The position numbers and the translations under genes are program-made. A stretch of DNA of 19,627 nt. It comes from an uncultured Zetaproteobacteria bacterium (GTDB lineage Bacteria > Pseudomonadota > Zetaproteobacteria > Mariprofundales > Mariprofundaceae). This document shows, piece by piece, positions 1 through 7,255 of this stretch; the stretch's first letter is position 1, and each line of letters begins with the position of its first letter. The notes under the pieces are model-generated. The model was given only the letters and a program-made list of their open reading frames with translations. It searched no databases and was not told the DNA's origin. Location: assembly GCA_913056285.1 (NCBI GenBank), contig CAJXNE010000016.1:1-19627 (forward strand), given 5' to 3'.

Positions 1-814
1 GTTGAGCAACATGCTTTTCTGAGTTCAACAGCGTGGTTGGCGATGTAGCCTGAGCTTGCTGCATCGCTGGTTGTACAGCGATTTTCTTTGCGTCTGTCGG
101 TGCCGGCCCGGGGCTCTGGCCGGTCATTGCATCTACCATTGCGGTTTGGGATTTACTGGTTCTTTCAGGCAATCTGTGTGCGATTTCTGAGGCAGGTTGC
201 TGCGCCGTGTTTAGCCTGGATGATGGCGTGGGACGTGTATCAGTTTCAGTTCCGGGTTGGTTGACTTTGCGAATATGCAGCAAGCGATTATAGCGTTGGC
301 GCAAGGCGGGCCGGCCACCTTCTTTCAGTGCTTTGCGATAGGCATCGGCTGCCAGTTTCACATACAAATCGCCAATATTTTCGTGTGCAGTGGCATAATC
401 CGGTTTTAATTTCAGAGAGGTTTCCAGCTCTTTTACCGCGGCGCGGAAGTCACCCAGCTCATTATAAATAACAGCCAGATTGTTATGCGGTTCGGCCAGC
501 TTCGGCTGCAAGGCAACCACTTTGCCAAAAGAGGCTACCGCATCGTGAAAACGACGCTCTTTAGCCTGGGTCACGCCCAGCAAAAACCAGGCTTGAAAAT
601 CAGTGGGCGTGTTTTCAACCAACTGCTCAAGCACGCCAATCGCATCGGCATCCCGACCCTGATTGAGCAGCGTATGCGCAGCGCTAATGGAGAGTGAGGC
701 GGGCTGTGCTGCGGTTTGTTCTACGGTGGGTTCTAGAGCGGGTCCTACAGCGGGTGCTGCAATGGCGTAAGCGGAACATAGCAGCAGCGTAAGCAAGGAA
801 AGAATTTTCAGCAT
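1..814 (-). CDS. Secreted TPR-repeat protein, 3' end outside window
   Basis: This frame is open from the ATG at 814 to the window edge, giving 271 visible residues with no stop. The start MLKILSLLTLLLCSAYA looks like a signal peptide, so the product is probably exported. Residues about 42-168 form three clear tetratricopeptide repeats and a fourth shortened one. Examples are AWFLLGVTQAKERRFHDAV, then NNLAVIYNELGDFRAAVKEL, then HENIGDLYVKLAADAYRKAL. From about residue 185 the chain turns low-complexity, rich in Pro, Thr, Ser and Gln, and is probably a flexible linker to a domain beyond the edge. TPRs are protein-docking scaffolds. Similar short-fourth-TPR proteins are, from memory, found beside L,D-transpeptidase genes, but nothing here proves that link. 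There is no strong ribosome site before the ATG. It lies 71 bp after the DUF502 gene, and that gap shows no convincing promoter or terminator. Confidence 0.85.
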   Translation of the reverse strand, partial: MLKILSLLTLLLCSAYAIAAPAVGPALEPTVEQTAAQPASLSISAAHTLLNQGRDADAIGVLEQLVENTPTDFQAWFLLGVTQAKERRFHDAVASFGKVVALQPKLAEPHNNLAVIYNELGDFRAAVKELETSLKLKPDYATAHENIGDLYVKLAADAYRKALKEGGRPALRQRYNRLLHIRKVNQPGTETDTRPTPSSRLNTAQQPASEIAHRLPERTSKSQTAMVDAMTGQSPGPAPTDAKKIAVQPAMQQAQATSPTTLLNSEKHVAQ

Positions 815-885
815 CGCATCATCGTACCGGCGCAAACGACAGGAACAAGTCCGACGAAGGAATCCATACAAATAGACGGGCGCAT

Positions 886-1503
886 TCACCCTTCATCTGC
901 CTCTTTACGCCGGGCAGGCACAACCCCGCCAGACAGAACCAGCTTCATGCCTTCTTCGACGCTGATATCCAGGTGAACCAGATCACCAGCCTCGACAAAC
1001 AATAACCAGCCTGTGGTAGGTAAGGGAGTGGAGGGCACAAAGACAGATACGCACGGACTGGAATCCGAGCCGGCAGACACAGGGCTCTCGCCAGTGACAA
1101 ATCCGAGCACCATGCTGCCCTTATGCGGGAAGGGAACCATGACAACCTCTTTGAATGCGGAGGAATTGTCGCTGAATATCGCTTCCAGCAGTTGACGCGT
1201 TGCTTTATAGACCGTGCGTACCAGCGGAATGCGCTCCATCGCCAAGTCAATCAGTCGCATAAAATACTGGCCGATAAAATGCGTGACCAATGCGCCAATC
1301 ACCATAATAAACAACAGCGCCAACAGGATGCCCATGCCCGGGATATCCACGCCAAACAATACTTCCGGCTGGTAAGCAGGCGGCAGCAGCGCCACAGCCT
1401 TATCGGACATTTTCAGCAGCCAGTTGACCAGCGCCACCACCACCAGCAGTGGCATCATGGCAACAACGCCGGCCAGCAGGTATTTACGTAATGCAGCCAT
1501 CAT
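886..1503 (-). CDS. DUF502 family inner-membrane protein
   Basis: This 205-residue protein has two hydrophobic segments (about 8-30 and 56-78), the family signature ERIPLVRTVYKATRQ at 90-104, and the C-terminal LDISVEEGMKLVLSGG pattern. These match DUF502, a widespread bacterial membrane family of unknown biochemical role. The expected layout is two transmembrane helices followed by a soluble beta-rich domain of about 100 residues. The start ATG at 1503 forms an ATGA overlap with the stop of the upstream deacetylase-like gene, so translation is probably coupled. A second ATG follows directly and could also be used. The length is normal for the family. Family membership is secure; function is not known. 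Confidence 0.9.
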   Translation of the reverse strand: MMAALRKYLLAGVVAMMPLLVVVALVNWLLKMSDKAVALLPPAYQPEVLFGVDIPGMGILLALLFIMVIGALVTHFIGQYFMRLIDLAMERIPLVRTVYKATRQLLEAIFSDNSSAFKEVVMVPFPHKGSMVLGFVTGESPVSAGSDSSPCVSVFVPSTPLPTTGWLLFVEAGDLVHLDISVEEGMKLVLSGGVVPARRKEADEG

Positions 1504-2459
1504 TGCGCCTGCGTCACACTAACGCGTTCTGACTGCTGCGATTTGACCGGGCTACGCCGTAGTAAGCGTTTGATTGACACCATCTGCGCAGCATCTTCCT
1601 TTGTCAGGTGGCTTTCAAGGAAAGCCACGCTCTTGGCTCTGGGATGCGCAATGATGATACAACGATGCCCTTTTTGCACACAGGCGCGGGCGTGATTCCA
1701 GGCGGCAGCCATGGCTTCGGGGGTCATGATATGATCCAGAAAAATCTGCCGTGATGCCCACTTTAACCCCGCATTTGCAGCCACCCGGGCTGCAATACTG
1801 CTGCTGCTGGTTCTTGAATCGACAAAAAACAGTCCTTTTTCCCGGCACTGCATCATCACCTGATGCATAGGCGATTCCAACTGCGTTAGTTTTGAGCCCA
1901 TGTGGTTATTGACACCTTCAACATATGGCACTTGCGCCAGGTCATGCAAAAACGTATTGCGCAGTTCATCTTTCGACATGTTTTCCAACAGAAATGCATC
2001 GGACATTCTCAGCGATGGATCCTCCGGCTGCATGGGCAAATGAAGCATCACCACCTGCCCGGCCTGATGCGCCAAACGGGCTGATTGTACGGCATGCGGT
2101 GCATCAGGCAGTACCGAAATAGCCACCGGAACAGAAAGTGCCAATATGCGTCGCAATGCCCGGATGTTGTAACCGACATCATCCAGAATCAACGCCAGAC
2201 CATGGTTCGCCGTTGGTTTGGATGGCGGAAGCGTGATCGGAAGCGGGGGCGGAACTGCCTTCATGATTTTGTCAGCCGTTTCAGGCGCGGTCACGCTGGC
2301 GGGTTGGTGTGCCATTCTGTGCGATGGTGGCAGCTGCATGCGTGGCTGGTGTGCGGTCTGCTCAGGCTGAGGGGCAATAGCTAGCAGCACAAGTAGCGCC
2401 GCCAGAACCATGACCAGCACAACCACCAGCCAAAAAGGCAGCTTTCGTTTTTTAGGCAT
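1500..2459 (-). CDS. yibQ: Divergent polysaccharide deacetylase family protein (DUF610/YibQ)
   Basis: This is a 319-residue protein with one N-terminal membrane anchor or uncleaved signal (residues 9-29), a Pro/Ala-rich linker to about 85, and a deacetylase-like barrel beyond. Recognisable motifs are LALILDDVGYN (88-98, with paired Asp93/Asp94), MLHLPMQP (138-145), GVNNHMGS (182-189) and VDSRTSSSS (213-221). These define the DUF610 'divergent polysaccharide deacetylase' family, of which E. coli YibQ, encoded next to envC, is a member. The Asp-Asp, His140 and His186 positions resemble the metal site of NodB-type deacetylases, but the substrate is not established. A periplasmic role in cell-wall or polysaccharide metabolism is inferred, and here too the gene travels with envC, separated only by ctpA. 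The ATG at 2459 lacks an obvious ribosome site. It starts 38 bp after ctpA and its stop overlaps the DUF502 start. Confidence 0.9.
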   Translation of the reverse strand: MPKKRKLPFWLVVVLVMVLAALLVLLAIAPQPEQTAHQPRMQLPPSHRMAHQPASVTAPETADKIMKAVPPPLPITLPPSKPTANHGLALILDDVGYNIRALRRILALSVPVAISVLPDAPHAVQSARLAHQAGQVVMLHLPMQPEDPSLRMSDAFLLENMSKDELRNTFLHDLAQVPYVEGVNNHMGSKLTQLESPMHQVMMQCREKGLFFVDSRTSSSSIAARVAANAGLKWASRQIFLDHIMTPEAMAAAWNHARACVQKGHRCIIIAHPRAKSVAFLESHLTKEDAAQMVSIKRLLRRSPVKSQQSERVSVTQAQ

Positions 2460-2497
2460 CGCGATGAATCAGCAGTTAGGGGGAAACTACGCTGTGC

Positions 2498-3817
2498 TTA
2501 TCCCTTAAGTGCATGCAGCCCCTCAAGCAGATCCAGCGCGCGTTGCAACTGGGTGTCCAGCTTTAACCGTTTCTGCATCGCTTCACTGGGACCTGATGTC
2601 TTATTCTTTTTCGCATGCGTTTTCTTTTTATTACCATTGGCCAAATGCCCTTTTAAATCACGTTCGGAGACCAGGGGGCGTTTGGCTTTTGGTGCGTCTT
2701 CGGGTTTGATTCGCTGCTGCTCCACTTCGATATCCGGATCGATGCCGGTAGCCTGAATGGAACGCCCGCTGGGGGTATAATACAAAGCGGTTGTTACCTT
2801 GATCGCAGTACCGTCATTCAGAGGCACAACCGATTGCACCGAACCCTTGCCGAATGATTTGGTGCCGACCAGTACGGCGCGATGATGATCCTGCAATGCA
2901 CCGGCTACAATTTCCGAGGCGGATGCCGAGCCATGATTGATTAACACAATCAGCGGCAACTGATTCAATGCATCTCCTTGACGCGCATCGAATGACAAGT
3001 TCTTGCCTGCCCGCGACTTGGTGCTGACAATATTACCCTTGTTGAGGAACATATCGGATACTTCCACGGCCTGATTGAGCAGGCCGCCGGGATTATTGCG
3101 CAGATCCAGTACAGCGCCGGACAATGTCCCGCCAGCCTGTTTTTTCAATGCCTTGATCTGCTTTTTCAACAGGCTGCCCGTACGCTCCTGAAACTGAGTG
3201 ATACGCAGGTAGGCATAGCCCGGCGCCAGCATATCACTCTTCACCGATTTCACCTTAATGACAGCTCGTACAATTTTAATTTCCAGCGGTGTATTTTCAC
3301 CTTTGCGGAAAATGGTCAGCATAATACTGGTGCCCGGCTTGCCGCGCATTTTTTTTACGCCTTCAGATAGTGACATATCGCGCGCCAGTTCATTGTCGAT
3401 TTTAATAATCAAATCGCCTGCTTTGACGCCCGCCTTGTCAGCTGGCGTATCTTCAATGGGCGAGACAATGCGAATACCGCCTTCGGCAGCAGCGATTTCA
3501 ATGCCAAGGCCGCCGAATTCACCTTTGGTATCGACCGTCATCTGTTTATACATTTCCTTGTCCAGGTAGGTCGAATGCGGGTCAAGACTGGAGAGCATGC
3601 CTGAGAGCGCCCCGTCAATCAGTTTCTCATCACCCACTTTTTCCACGTAGGCACGGCGCACAATCTCCATGACGCGGGAAAATTTCTGCAATTGCTGATA
3701 ATCGGTCGCCGCATCGGCCTGCCAGAAACCGGCGCCCGGCTTCCATACCATCACCCCGATGACCAGAACAATTGCTGCTCCCGTGCCTAATAGCACCCGA
3801 CGTAACTTCAAAGACAT
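2498..3817 (-). CDS. ctpA: C-terminal processing periplasmic serine protease (S41, CtpA/Prc type)
   Basis: The 439-residue product begins MSLKLRRVLLGTG and has an N-terminal signal or membrane segment to about residue 26. A PDZ domain follows at about 95-185, containing GEFGGLGIEI and the TPADKAGVKAGDLI ligand-groove region. The S41 peptidase core is at about 195-365. The catalytic Ser/Lys/Gln set is visible: GSASASEI (Ser299), FGKG (Lys324) and VQ (Gln328), with the usual 25-residue Ser-to-Lys spacing. The C-terminal tail (about 375-410) is Lys-rich. Such proteases trim or degrade periplasmic proteins, and relatives control cell-wall hydrolases, which fits its place directly after the amidase activator gene envC. 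I prefer the ATG at 3817 over the in-frame ATG at 3829, because GGAG stands at the right distance before it (3824-3827). The order envC-ctpA is common in proteobacteria. Confidence 0.95.
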   Translation of the reverse strand: MSLKLRRVLLGTGAAIVLVIGVMVWKPGAGFWQADAATDYQQLQKFSRVMEIVRRAYVEKVGDEKLIDGALSGMLSSLDPHSTYLDKEMYKQMTVDTKGEFGGLGIEIAAAEGGIRIVSPIEDTPADKAGVKAGDLIIKIDNELARDMSLSEGVKKMRGKPGTSIMLTIFRKGENTPLEIKIVRAVIKVKSVKSDMLAPGYAYLRITQFQERTGSLLKKQIKALKKQAGGTLSGAVLDLRNNPGGLLNQAVEVSDMFLNKGNIVSTKSRAGKNLSFDARQGDALNQLPLIVLINHGSASASEIVAGALQDHHRAVLVGTKSFGKGSVQSVVPLNDGTAIKVTTALYYTPSGRSIQATGIDPDIEVEQQRIKPEDAPKAKRPLVSERDLKGHLANGNKKKTHAKKNKTSGPSEAMQKRLKLDTQLQRALDLLEGLHALKG

Positions 3818-3823
3818 AACAAA

Positions 3824-3827
3824 CTCC
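3824..3827 (-). promoter_or_regulatory. Ribosome binding site choosing the ctpA start
   Basis: GGAG on the minus strand lies six bases before the ATG at 3817. The longer in-frame start at 3829 would place this site inside the coding sequence and has no ribosome site of its own. This supports the 439-residue form. Confidence 0.65.
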
Positions 3828-3847
3828 ATTGTAGTTCACATTTTCTT

Positions 3848-3872
3848 GTTGCTGCAATTTTTGTTGCCGCAA
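3848..3872. repeat. Pair of 9-bp palindromes in the envC-ctpA gap
   Basis: TTGCTGCAA (3849-3857) and TTGCCGCAA (3864-3872) are odd-length palindromes differing only at the centre base. They repeat with a 15-bp period in the 67-bp gap between envC and ctpA. They could be a protein-binding site, a mRNA structure, or chance. Confidence 0.5.
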
Positions 3873-3884
3873 CCTGCCAGCGGA

Positions 3885-5048
3885 TTAGCGCCGACACCAG
3901 CGTTTCGGGTTTACCGCCTTGCCGCGATCCCTTACTTCAAAATAGAGCGTCACCCGATTCACCCAGCCAGTACTGCCTGCATCAGCAAGTATCTCGCCAT
4001 CCTCAACCCAATCTCCGAGTTGTTTATAAAGCACATCGTTATGAGCATATACGCCGAGCAGGCCATCACCGTAATCCACGATGATCATCAACCCGAAACC
4101 ACCGAACCAGTCAGCATAACGCACCTGCCCGGCAGCCATCGCCCGCACTGCTTTGGCATGCTTTTTCGGCTTGATCTGAACACCTTGCAAGCGGGTCATG
4201 CCAGCTTTGGGGCGGGATCTATAGCTGGCCACAATGCGCCCGCGAATCGGCCATTTCAAACGTCCTTTGCGTTTGCGCACGCTTACAGCTGCGCTTTGCT
4301 GGCGATCAATGCTCTGCAAATCTTCACTCATGCTATCAAGCATTTGCATCAGTGCTTTTTCTTCTCGCGCCAGTCGTGAATCTTTTTTCTTTTTGGCGCG
4401 CACCTGATGACGCACCCGGTTAATCATGTTGCGTTTATCCCTGACGCGCACTTTCAGCGCAACAGTGGCCTTTTTTTTCTGCTCTCGGAATCGCTCCAAT
4501 TGTTGGCGTTGGGCTTGCAATTCAGTCTCCACGCCATCTAGTTCGGCAACAGCATCGGCATAAGCCAGGCGATCCTTTTCTTCCGATCGCATCACTTCAT
4601 TAAGCAGGAATCGACGATGCGGAATATCGCTGACAGATACGCCGGTCAATATGCCCATCCACGGTGATGTATGTGAACTGCGTTGCCATGCAGCTACAGC
4701 CTGATCCAGTACGGCCTGTTTCAATACGGCGATATTCTGCTTCAGACGTTTCGATTTACGTTTGAGTTCCACCAGTTGTTGATCTGTCGCCAGCACTTTC
4801 TCATAGGCATCCCGGCTGGCTTTGCGGGCGTCAATCAGGGCGGCATCGAGTTGTCGTAATTCTTTGCCGACACTGCCCAGTTGCGCTTCCAGTTGTTTTT
4901 TTGCTTTGGCCAGTCGCTGCCTTTCCTGTTTGACCCGTTCGATTTTCTGCTTGGTGGTCAGGCTGGCTCCGGCGAACGCAGAGGTTGTGCCCACCTGTAC
5001 CCAGCTGCCCACCAGTATCAAACAAATCATTCGAAACAGCATCATCAT
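3885..5048 (-). CDS. envC: EnvC-like murein hydrolase activator (coiled coil plus degenerate LytM)
   Basis: The 387-residue product has a hydrophobic signal peptide (MMMLFRMICLILVGSW, cleaved near AFAG at 24-27). Long charged coiled-coil segments follow (about 30-115 and 155-255), then a LytM/M23-like domain (about 264-385). In active M23 enzymes zinc is held by HxxxD and HxH. Here the equivalent positions read RLQGVQ (Leu287, Gln291) and TLYFE (Thr367, Tyr369), with only His336 in VYAHN kept. The domain therefore looks catalytically dead, as in E. coli EnvC, which activates periplasmic amidases during septum splitting. The open frame extends upstream to 5159, but that part lies inside rlmH. 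The ATG at 5048 makes an ATGA overlap with the rlmH stop and directly precedes the signal peptide. ATG occurs three times in a row there, so the exact one is uncertain by two residues. Confidence 0.92.
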   Translation of the reverse strand: MMMLFRMICLILVGSWVQVGTTSAFAGASLTTKQKIERVKQERQRLAKAKKQLEAQLGSVGKELRQLDAALIDARKASRDAYEKVLATDQQLVELKRKSKRLKQNIAVLKQAVLDQAVAAWQRSSHTSPWMGILTGVSVSDIPHRRFLLNEVMRSEEKDRLAYADAVAELDGVETELQAQRQQLERFREQKKKATVALKVRVRDKRNMINRVRHQVRAKKKKDSRLAREEKALMQMLDSMSEDLQSIDRQQSAAVSVRKRKGRLKWPIRGRIVASYRSRPKAGMTRLQGVQIKPKKHAKAVRAMAAGQVRYADWFGGFGLMIIVDYGDGLLGVYAHNDVLYKQLGDWVEDGEILADAGSTGWVNRVTLYFEVRDRGKAVNPKRWCRR

Positions 5049-5494
5049 ACGCGGTGGTAAGGATGACCCTGAATAATGGTGACAGCACGGTACAATTGCT
5101 CCAGTACGACGACTCTCACCAGTTGGTGCGGTAGCGTTAATTTGGACAGACTCCAGCACAAGCCTGCTTTGGCACGCACCGTATCGGATACCCCGTCGGC
5201 GCCCCCGATGACAAAATCCTGTTGCGTATCGCCGGCCAACCGGCCCAGATAATCGGCCCAGCCGGTACTGGTCAGCAACGAGCCTCGCTCATCGAACAGG
5301 ATAAATCCCGGCTGTGCCTGTTTGAGAATCTGCTTTGCCTCTTCCTGCTTGCGCTGGCTGACCTGCTTACCGCGCCCGTCCGGTAATTCAACGATCTGGC
5401 AGCCGCCGAACGGTTTGAGCCGGGTCACGAAGCGCAACTCAAATTCGGTCAGTTCCCTCGACCCTTTTCCCACCACCAATAAGCGCAGCTTCAC
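5045..5494 (-). CDS. rlmH: 23S rRNA (pseudouridine1915-N3)-methyltransferase
   Basis: RlmH is a SPOUT-class enzyme that uses S-adenosylmethionine to methylate pseudouridine 1915 in helix 69 of 23S rRNA, on assembled 70S ribosomes. The 149-residue product shows the knotted-domain signatures: FVIGGADGVS (94-103, SAM loop), LSKLTLPHQLVR (116-127) and the C-terminal HPYHR (144-148). The family start pattern MKLRLLxVGK is met by a GTG at 5494, two bases after the rsfS stop. An ATG at 5527 would add eleven residues that overlap rsfS and do not belong to the family. GGAG lies about 13 bases upstream of the GTG, which is rather far. Order rsfS-rlmH is conserved in many bacteria, linking two ribosome-acting factors. 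The length is close to the usual 155. Confidence 0.95.
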   Translation of the reverse strand: MKLRLLVVGKGSRELTEFELRFVTRLKPFGGCQIVELPDGRGKQVSQRKQEEAKQILKQAQPGFILFDERGSLLTSTGWADYLGRLAGDTQQDFVIGGADGVSDTVRAKAGLCWSLSKLTLPHQLVRVVVLEQLYRAVTIIQGHPYHRV

Positions 5495-5496
5495 GG

Positions 5497-5868
5497 TTAG
5501 GCTGTTTCTCCGTGTGGCGCCGACCATAAGCGTTCGAGTTGGAAGCTTTCCCGGGCCTCGGGTAAAAACAGGTGAATGATAATATCGCCCAGATCAACCA
5601 GCAGCCATTCCGCTGCGTCCAGCCCTTCAATTTTGGATGCCAGATCAAATCGATGTGCGACTTCACCCACCGATTGCGCCAGCGCTTTCAGTTGCCGGTC
5701 AGAACGTCCGCTGGCCAGAATAAAACGATCTGCGAAATCGCAGCGACCACGCACATCCAGGACCAAAATATCCTGCGCTTTTTTGTCTTCCAGCGCCTCA
5801 ATCAGTGCATCCGTCATCTGCTCAAATGTCTGGTTTTTACCCTGATTTATCTTCACTGTCTGTGTCAC
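5497..5868 (-). CDS. rsfS: Ribosomal silencing factor RsfS
   Basis: RsfS binds ribosomal protein L14 and blocks joining of the subunits when nutrients are short. The 123-residue product carries the family pattern ILVLDVRG (34-41), DFADRFILASGRSDRQ (44-59) and WLLVDLGDIIIHLF (88-101). It starts at a GTG (5868) that overlaps the nadD stop as GTGA, with GGAG five bases before it. An ATG two bases earlier is in another frame and meets a stop at once. The pairing with nadD upstream and rlmH downstream is widely conserved. The full-length family size and all core motifs are present, so the call is secure. Confidence 0.96.
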   Translation of the reverse strand: MTQTVKINQGKNQTFEQMTDALIEALEDKKAQDILVLDVRGRCDFADRFILASGRSDRQLKALAQSVGEVAHRFDLASKIEGLDAAEWLLVDLGDIIIHLFLPEARESFQLERLWSAPHGETA

Positions 5869-6518
5869 ATATTCTCCATAGCTTTGCCATAAGCCTGTTC
5901 TATTTTTTTACGTACAACCTCCGGCACCTTGCCGGTCAATGATATGCCCTGCTGTGCATCATGGCGCACACTGGTCGCTGAAATATCGGGTAAATCCGCC
6001 GGAATATAAGCCCAGCAACCAGATTGATGGCAATCCAACTGATGGCAATCCAAGCCATCATTTATATCTACCCGACGCCAACCATTATGGGCGCATACTG
6101 TTTCAAGTGCGATGCCACGGCGAGCAAATACTGCCACATTACACAAGTCCCGGTGGGCAGGATATTCACGCCATGTTGGCAGGCCTGCCCATGTATCTGC
6201 ACCCATCATCAGCCAGGGCGTAGTTTGCGCATACATCTGATGGAACTGGCGCAATGTTTTTATCGCCGGCGTCGGTTGCTGGCGACTTATTTCCCAGTCC
6301 AGAACCTGAACACATGGCTGATTCTCAAATATCTGCACAAGCCATTCAAAACGGGTACGGGCATCAGCCAATCCAGACAACTCACGGTGCACGGGCAGCG
6401 CAGGGATCACCCATACTTCATCCAGACCCATCGCCAAACCCGCCTGTGCCAGCGAAACGTGCCCAAGATGTGGTGGATCAAACGAACCGCCAAACAACCC
6501 GATATTCCTGTTTCTCAA
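5865..6518 (-). CDS. nadD: Nicotinate-mononucleotide adenylyltransferase
   Basis: NadD joins nicotinate mononucleotide and ATP to form deamido-NAD, the shared step of de novo and salvage NAD synthesis in the cytoplasm. The 217-residue product has the nucleotidyl-transferase motif GGSFDPPHLGH (10-20), the MMGADTW region (104-110) and the ISATSVR signature (179-185). The start is a TTG at 6518 that overlaps the previous stop as TTGA. No ATG suits the N-terminus, since the family motif begins about seven residues in. The ribosome site is poor, so coupling to the upstream gene is likely. A duplicated pentapeptide LDCHQ-LDCHQ (156-165) comes from a 15-bp tandem duplication just before the ISATSVR strand. 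It leaves the frame and catalytic motifs intact. Confidence 0.94.
   Translation of the reverse strand: MRNRNIGLFGGSFDPPHLGHVSLAQAGLAMGLDEVWVIPALPVHRELSGLADARTRFEWLVQIFENQPCVQVLDWEISRQQPTPAIKTLRQFHQMYAQTTPWLMMGADTWAGLPTWREYPAHRDLCNVAVFARRGIALETVCAHNGWRRVDINDGLDCHQLDCHQSGCWAYIPADLPDISATSVRHDAQQGISLTGKVPEVVRKKIEQAYGKAMENM
6025..6053. repeat. 15-bp-period tandem duplication inside nadD
   Basis: The 14-mer TGATGGCAATCCAA occurs at 6025-6038 and again at 6040-6053. It duplicates five codons (LDCHQ) in frame. It looks like a replication-slippage insertion in a variable loop. Confidence 0.8.
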
Positions 6519-7222
6519 GCCTGTTCAACCCACTGCGCGAAAATGCTGCGCATATCCTCCAGATCAAACAAAATCGATTCTGTCATGTAAACGGTAAATG
6601 CATCGAGAATGACCAGGGCATTGGCAGGTGCATCCTGTGTTATTTCATGCTTGATGCGGCTGAGCATGGAGGCATTCACGGTATGCAAGTCAGCATAGAT
6701 TTCCTGCAAACTGTCCATGTTCCAGTCTGCCTGTTTACCTGCAGTATGAATAAAATACTGGGCGAGCATAAACATGGAAGTGACCCGATAGCGGGTTTCT
6801 TCCAAATCTGACAGAGGTAGGTGAAAGCGCGCCATGGGGCGCAACAATGTTGTTTTCGGACAACCGCTAACCGCCATAATCAACCCCATGAGGGAGCGAA
6901 TACCATCTTGTGCATCACAGGCTACCGACATTTTTCGCCGTTTACTGGTAATGGTGAGCGACAGTTGATCATAGGATGGTGTTTTACTGAAAAATTCAAC
7001 GGCATGACTGATTTGTGCGGCCAGCGGGCAATATGCAACATCACTGGCCTTGAGTGGGCAATGATCGCACTGATAATGCCCCAGTCTGGTCCAGTCTGGT
7101 CCGCTCATCTGCGGGTCGATCACTTCCCCGGTATCCGGGTTCATGTGTACATGATAATCAAATTCCCGTCCATCGTGCGTTTTGAAATAATATTCAAAAT
7201 CGATACTTTGTTTTTTTAGCAT
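6515..7222 (-). CDS. Unrecognised conserved-looking protein with Cys cluster
   Basis: I do not recognise this 235-residue protein. It has no signal peptide or membrane helix, so it is probably cytoplasmic. Residues 1-45 are rich in charged and aromatic residues (YYFKTHDGREFDYHV). A cysteine group follows, Cys52-x2-Cys55-x9-Cys65, with His49 nearby, in the text YQCDHCPLKASDVAYCPLA. Further cysteines are at 102 and 121 (SGCPKT). Three of the cysteines are followed by Pro. The C-terminal half (about 140-233) is predicted by eye to be mainly helical. The cysteine spacing could hold zinc or an iron-sulphur centre, but this is only inference. ATG 7222 has a modest GAGAG ribosome site. The gene sits 33 bp after proA and its stop overlaps the nadD start as TTGA. 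It is therefore a fixed member of the cluster with normal coding character, and probably not a spurious frame. Confidence 0.85.
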   Translation of the reverse strand: MLKKQSIDFEYYFKTHDGREFDYHVHMNPDTGEVIDPQMSGPDWTRLGHYQCDHCPLKASDVAYCPLAAQISHAVEFFSKTPSYDQLSLTITSKRRKMSVACDAQDGIRSLMGLIMAVSGCPKTTLLRPMARFHLPLSDLEETRYRVTSMFMLAQYFIHTAGKQADWNMDSLQEIYADLHTVNASMLSRIKHEITQDAPANALVILDAFTVYMTESILFDLEDMRSIFAQWVEQA

Positions 7223-7255
7223 GTACTCTCTGTTCCCTTTCAGATTCTTTTTCAG

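Noticed and set aside
3759..4379. Plus-strand open frame of 206 codons
   Set aside because: It lies opposite envC and the start of ctpA, whose proteins are clearly recognised, and its translation has no family-like features or ribosome site.
5049..5159. 37-residue N-terminal extension of envC
   Set aside because: It lies inside rlmH, would hide the signal peptide, and the ATGA overlap at 5048 gives a better start.
6254..6811. Plus-strand open frame of 185 codons, and the overlapping one at 6024-6590
   Set aside because: Both are antisense to nadD and the Cys-cluster gene and have no protein-like character.
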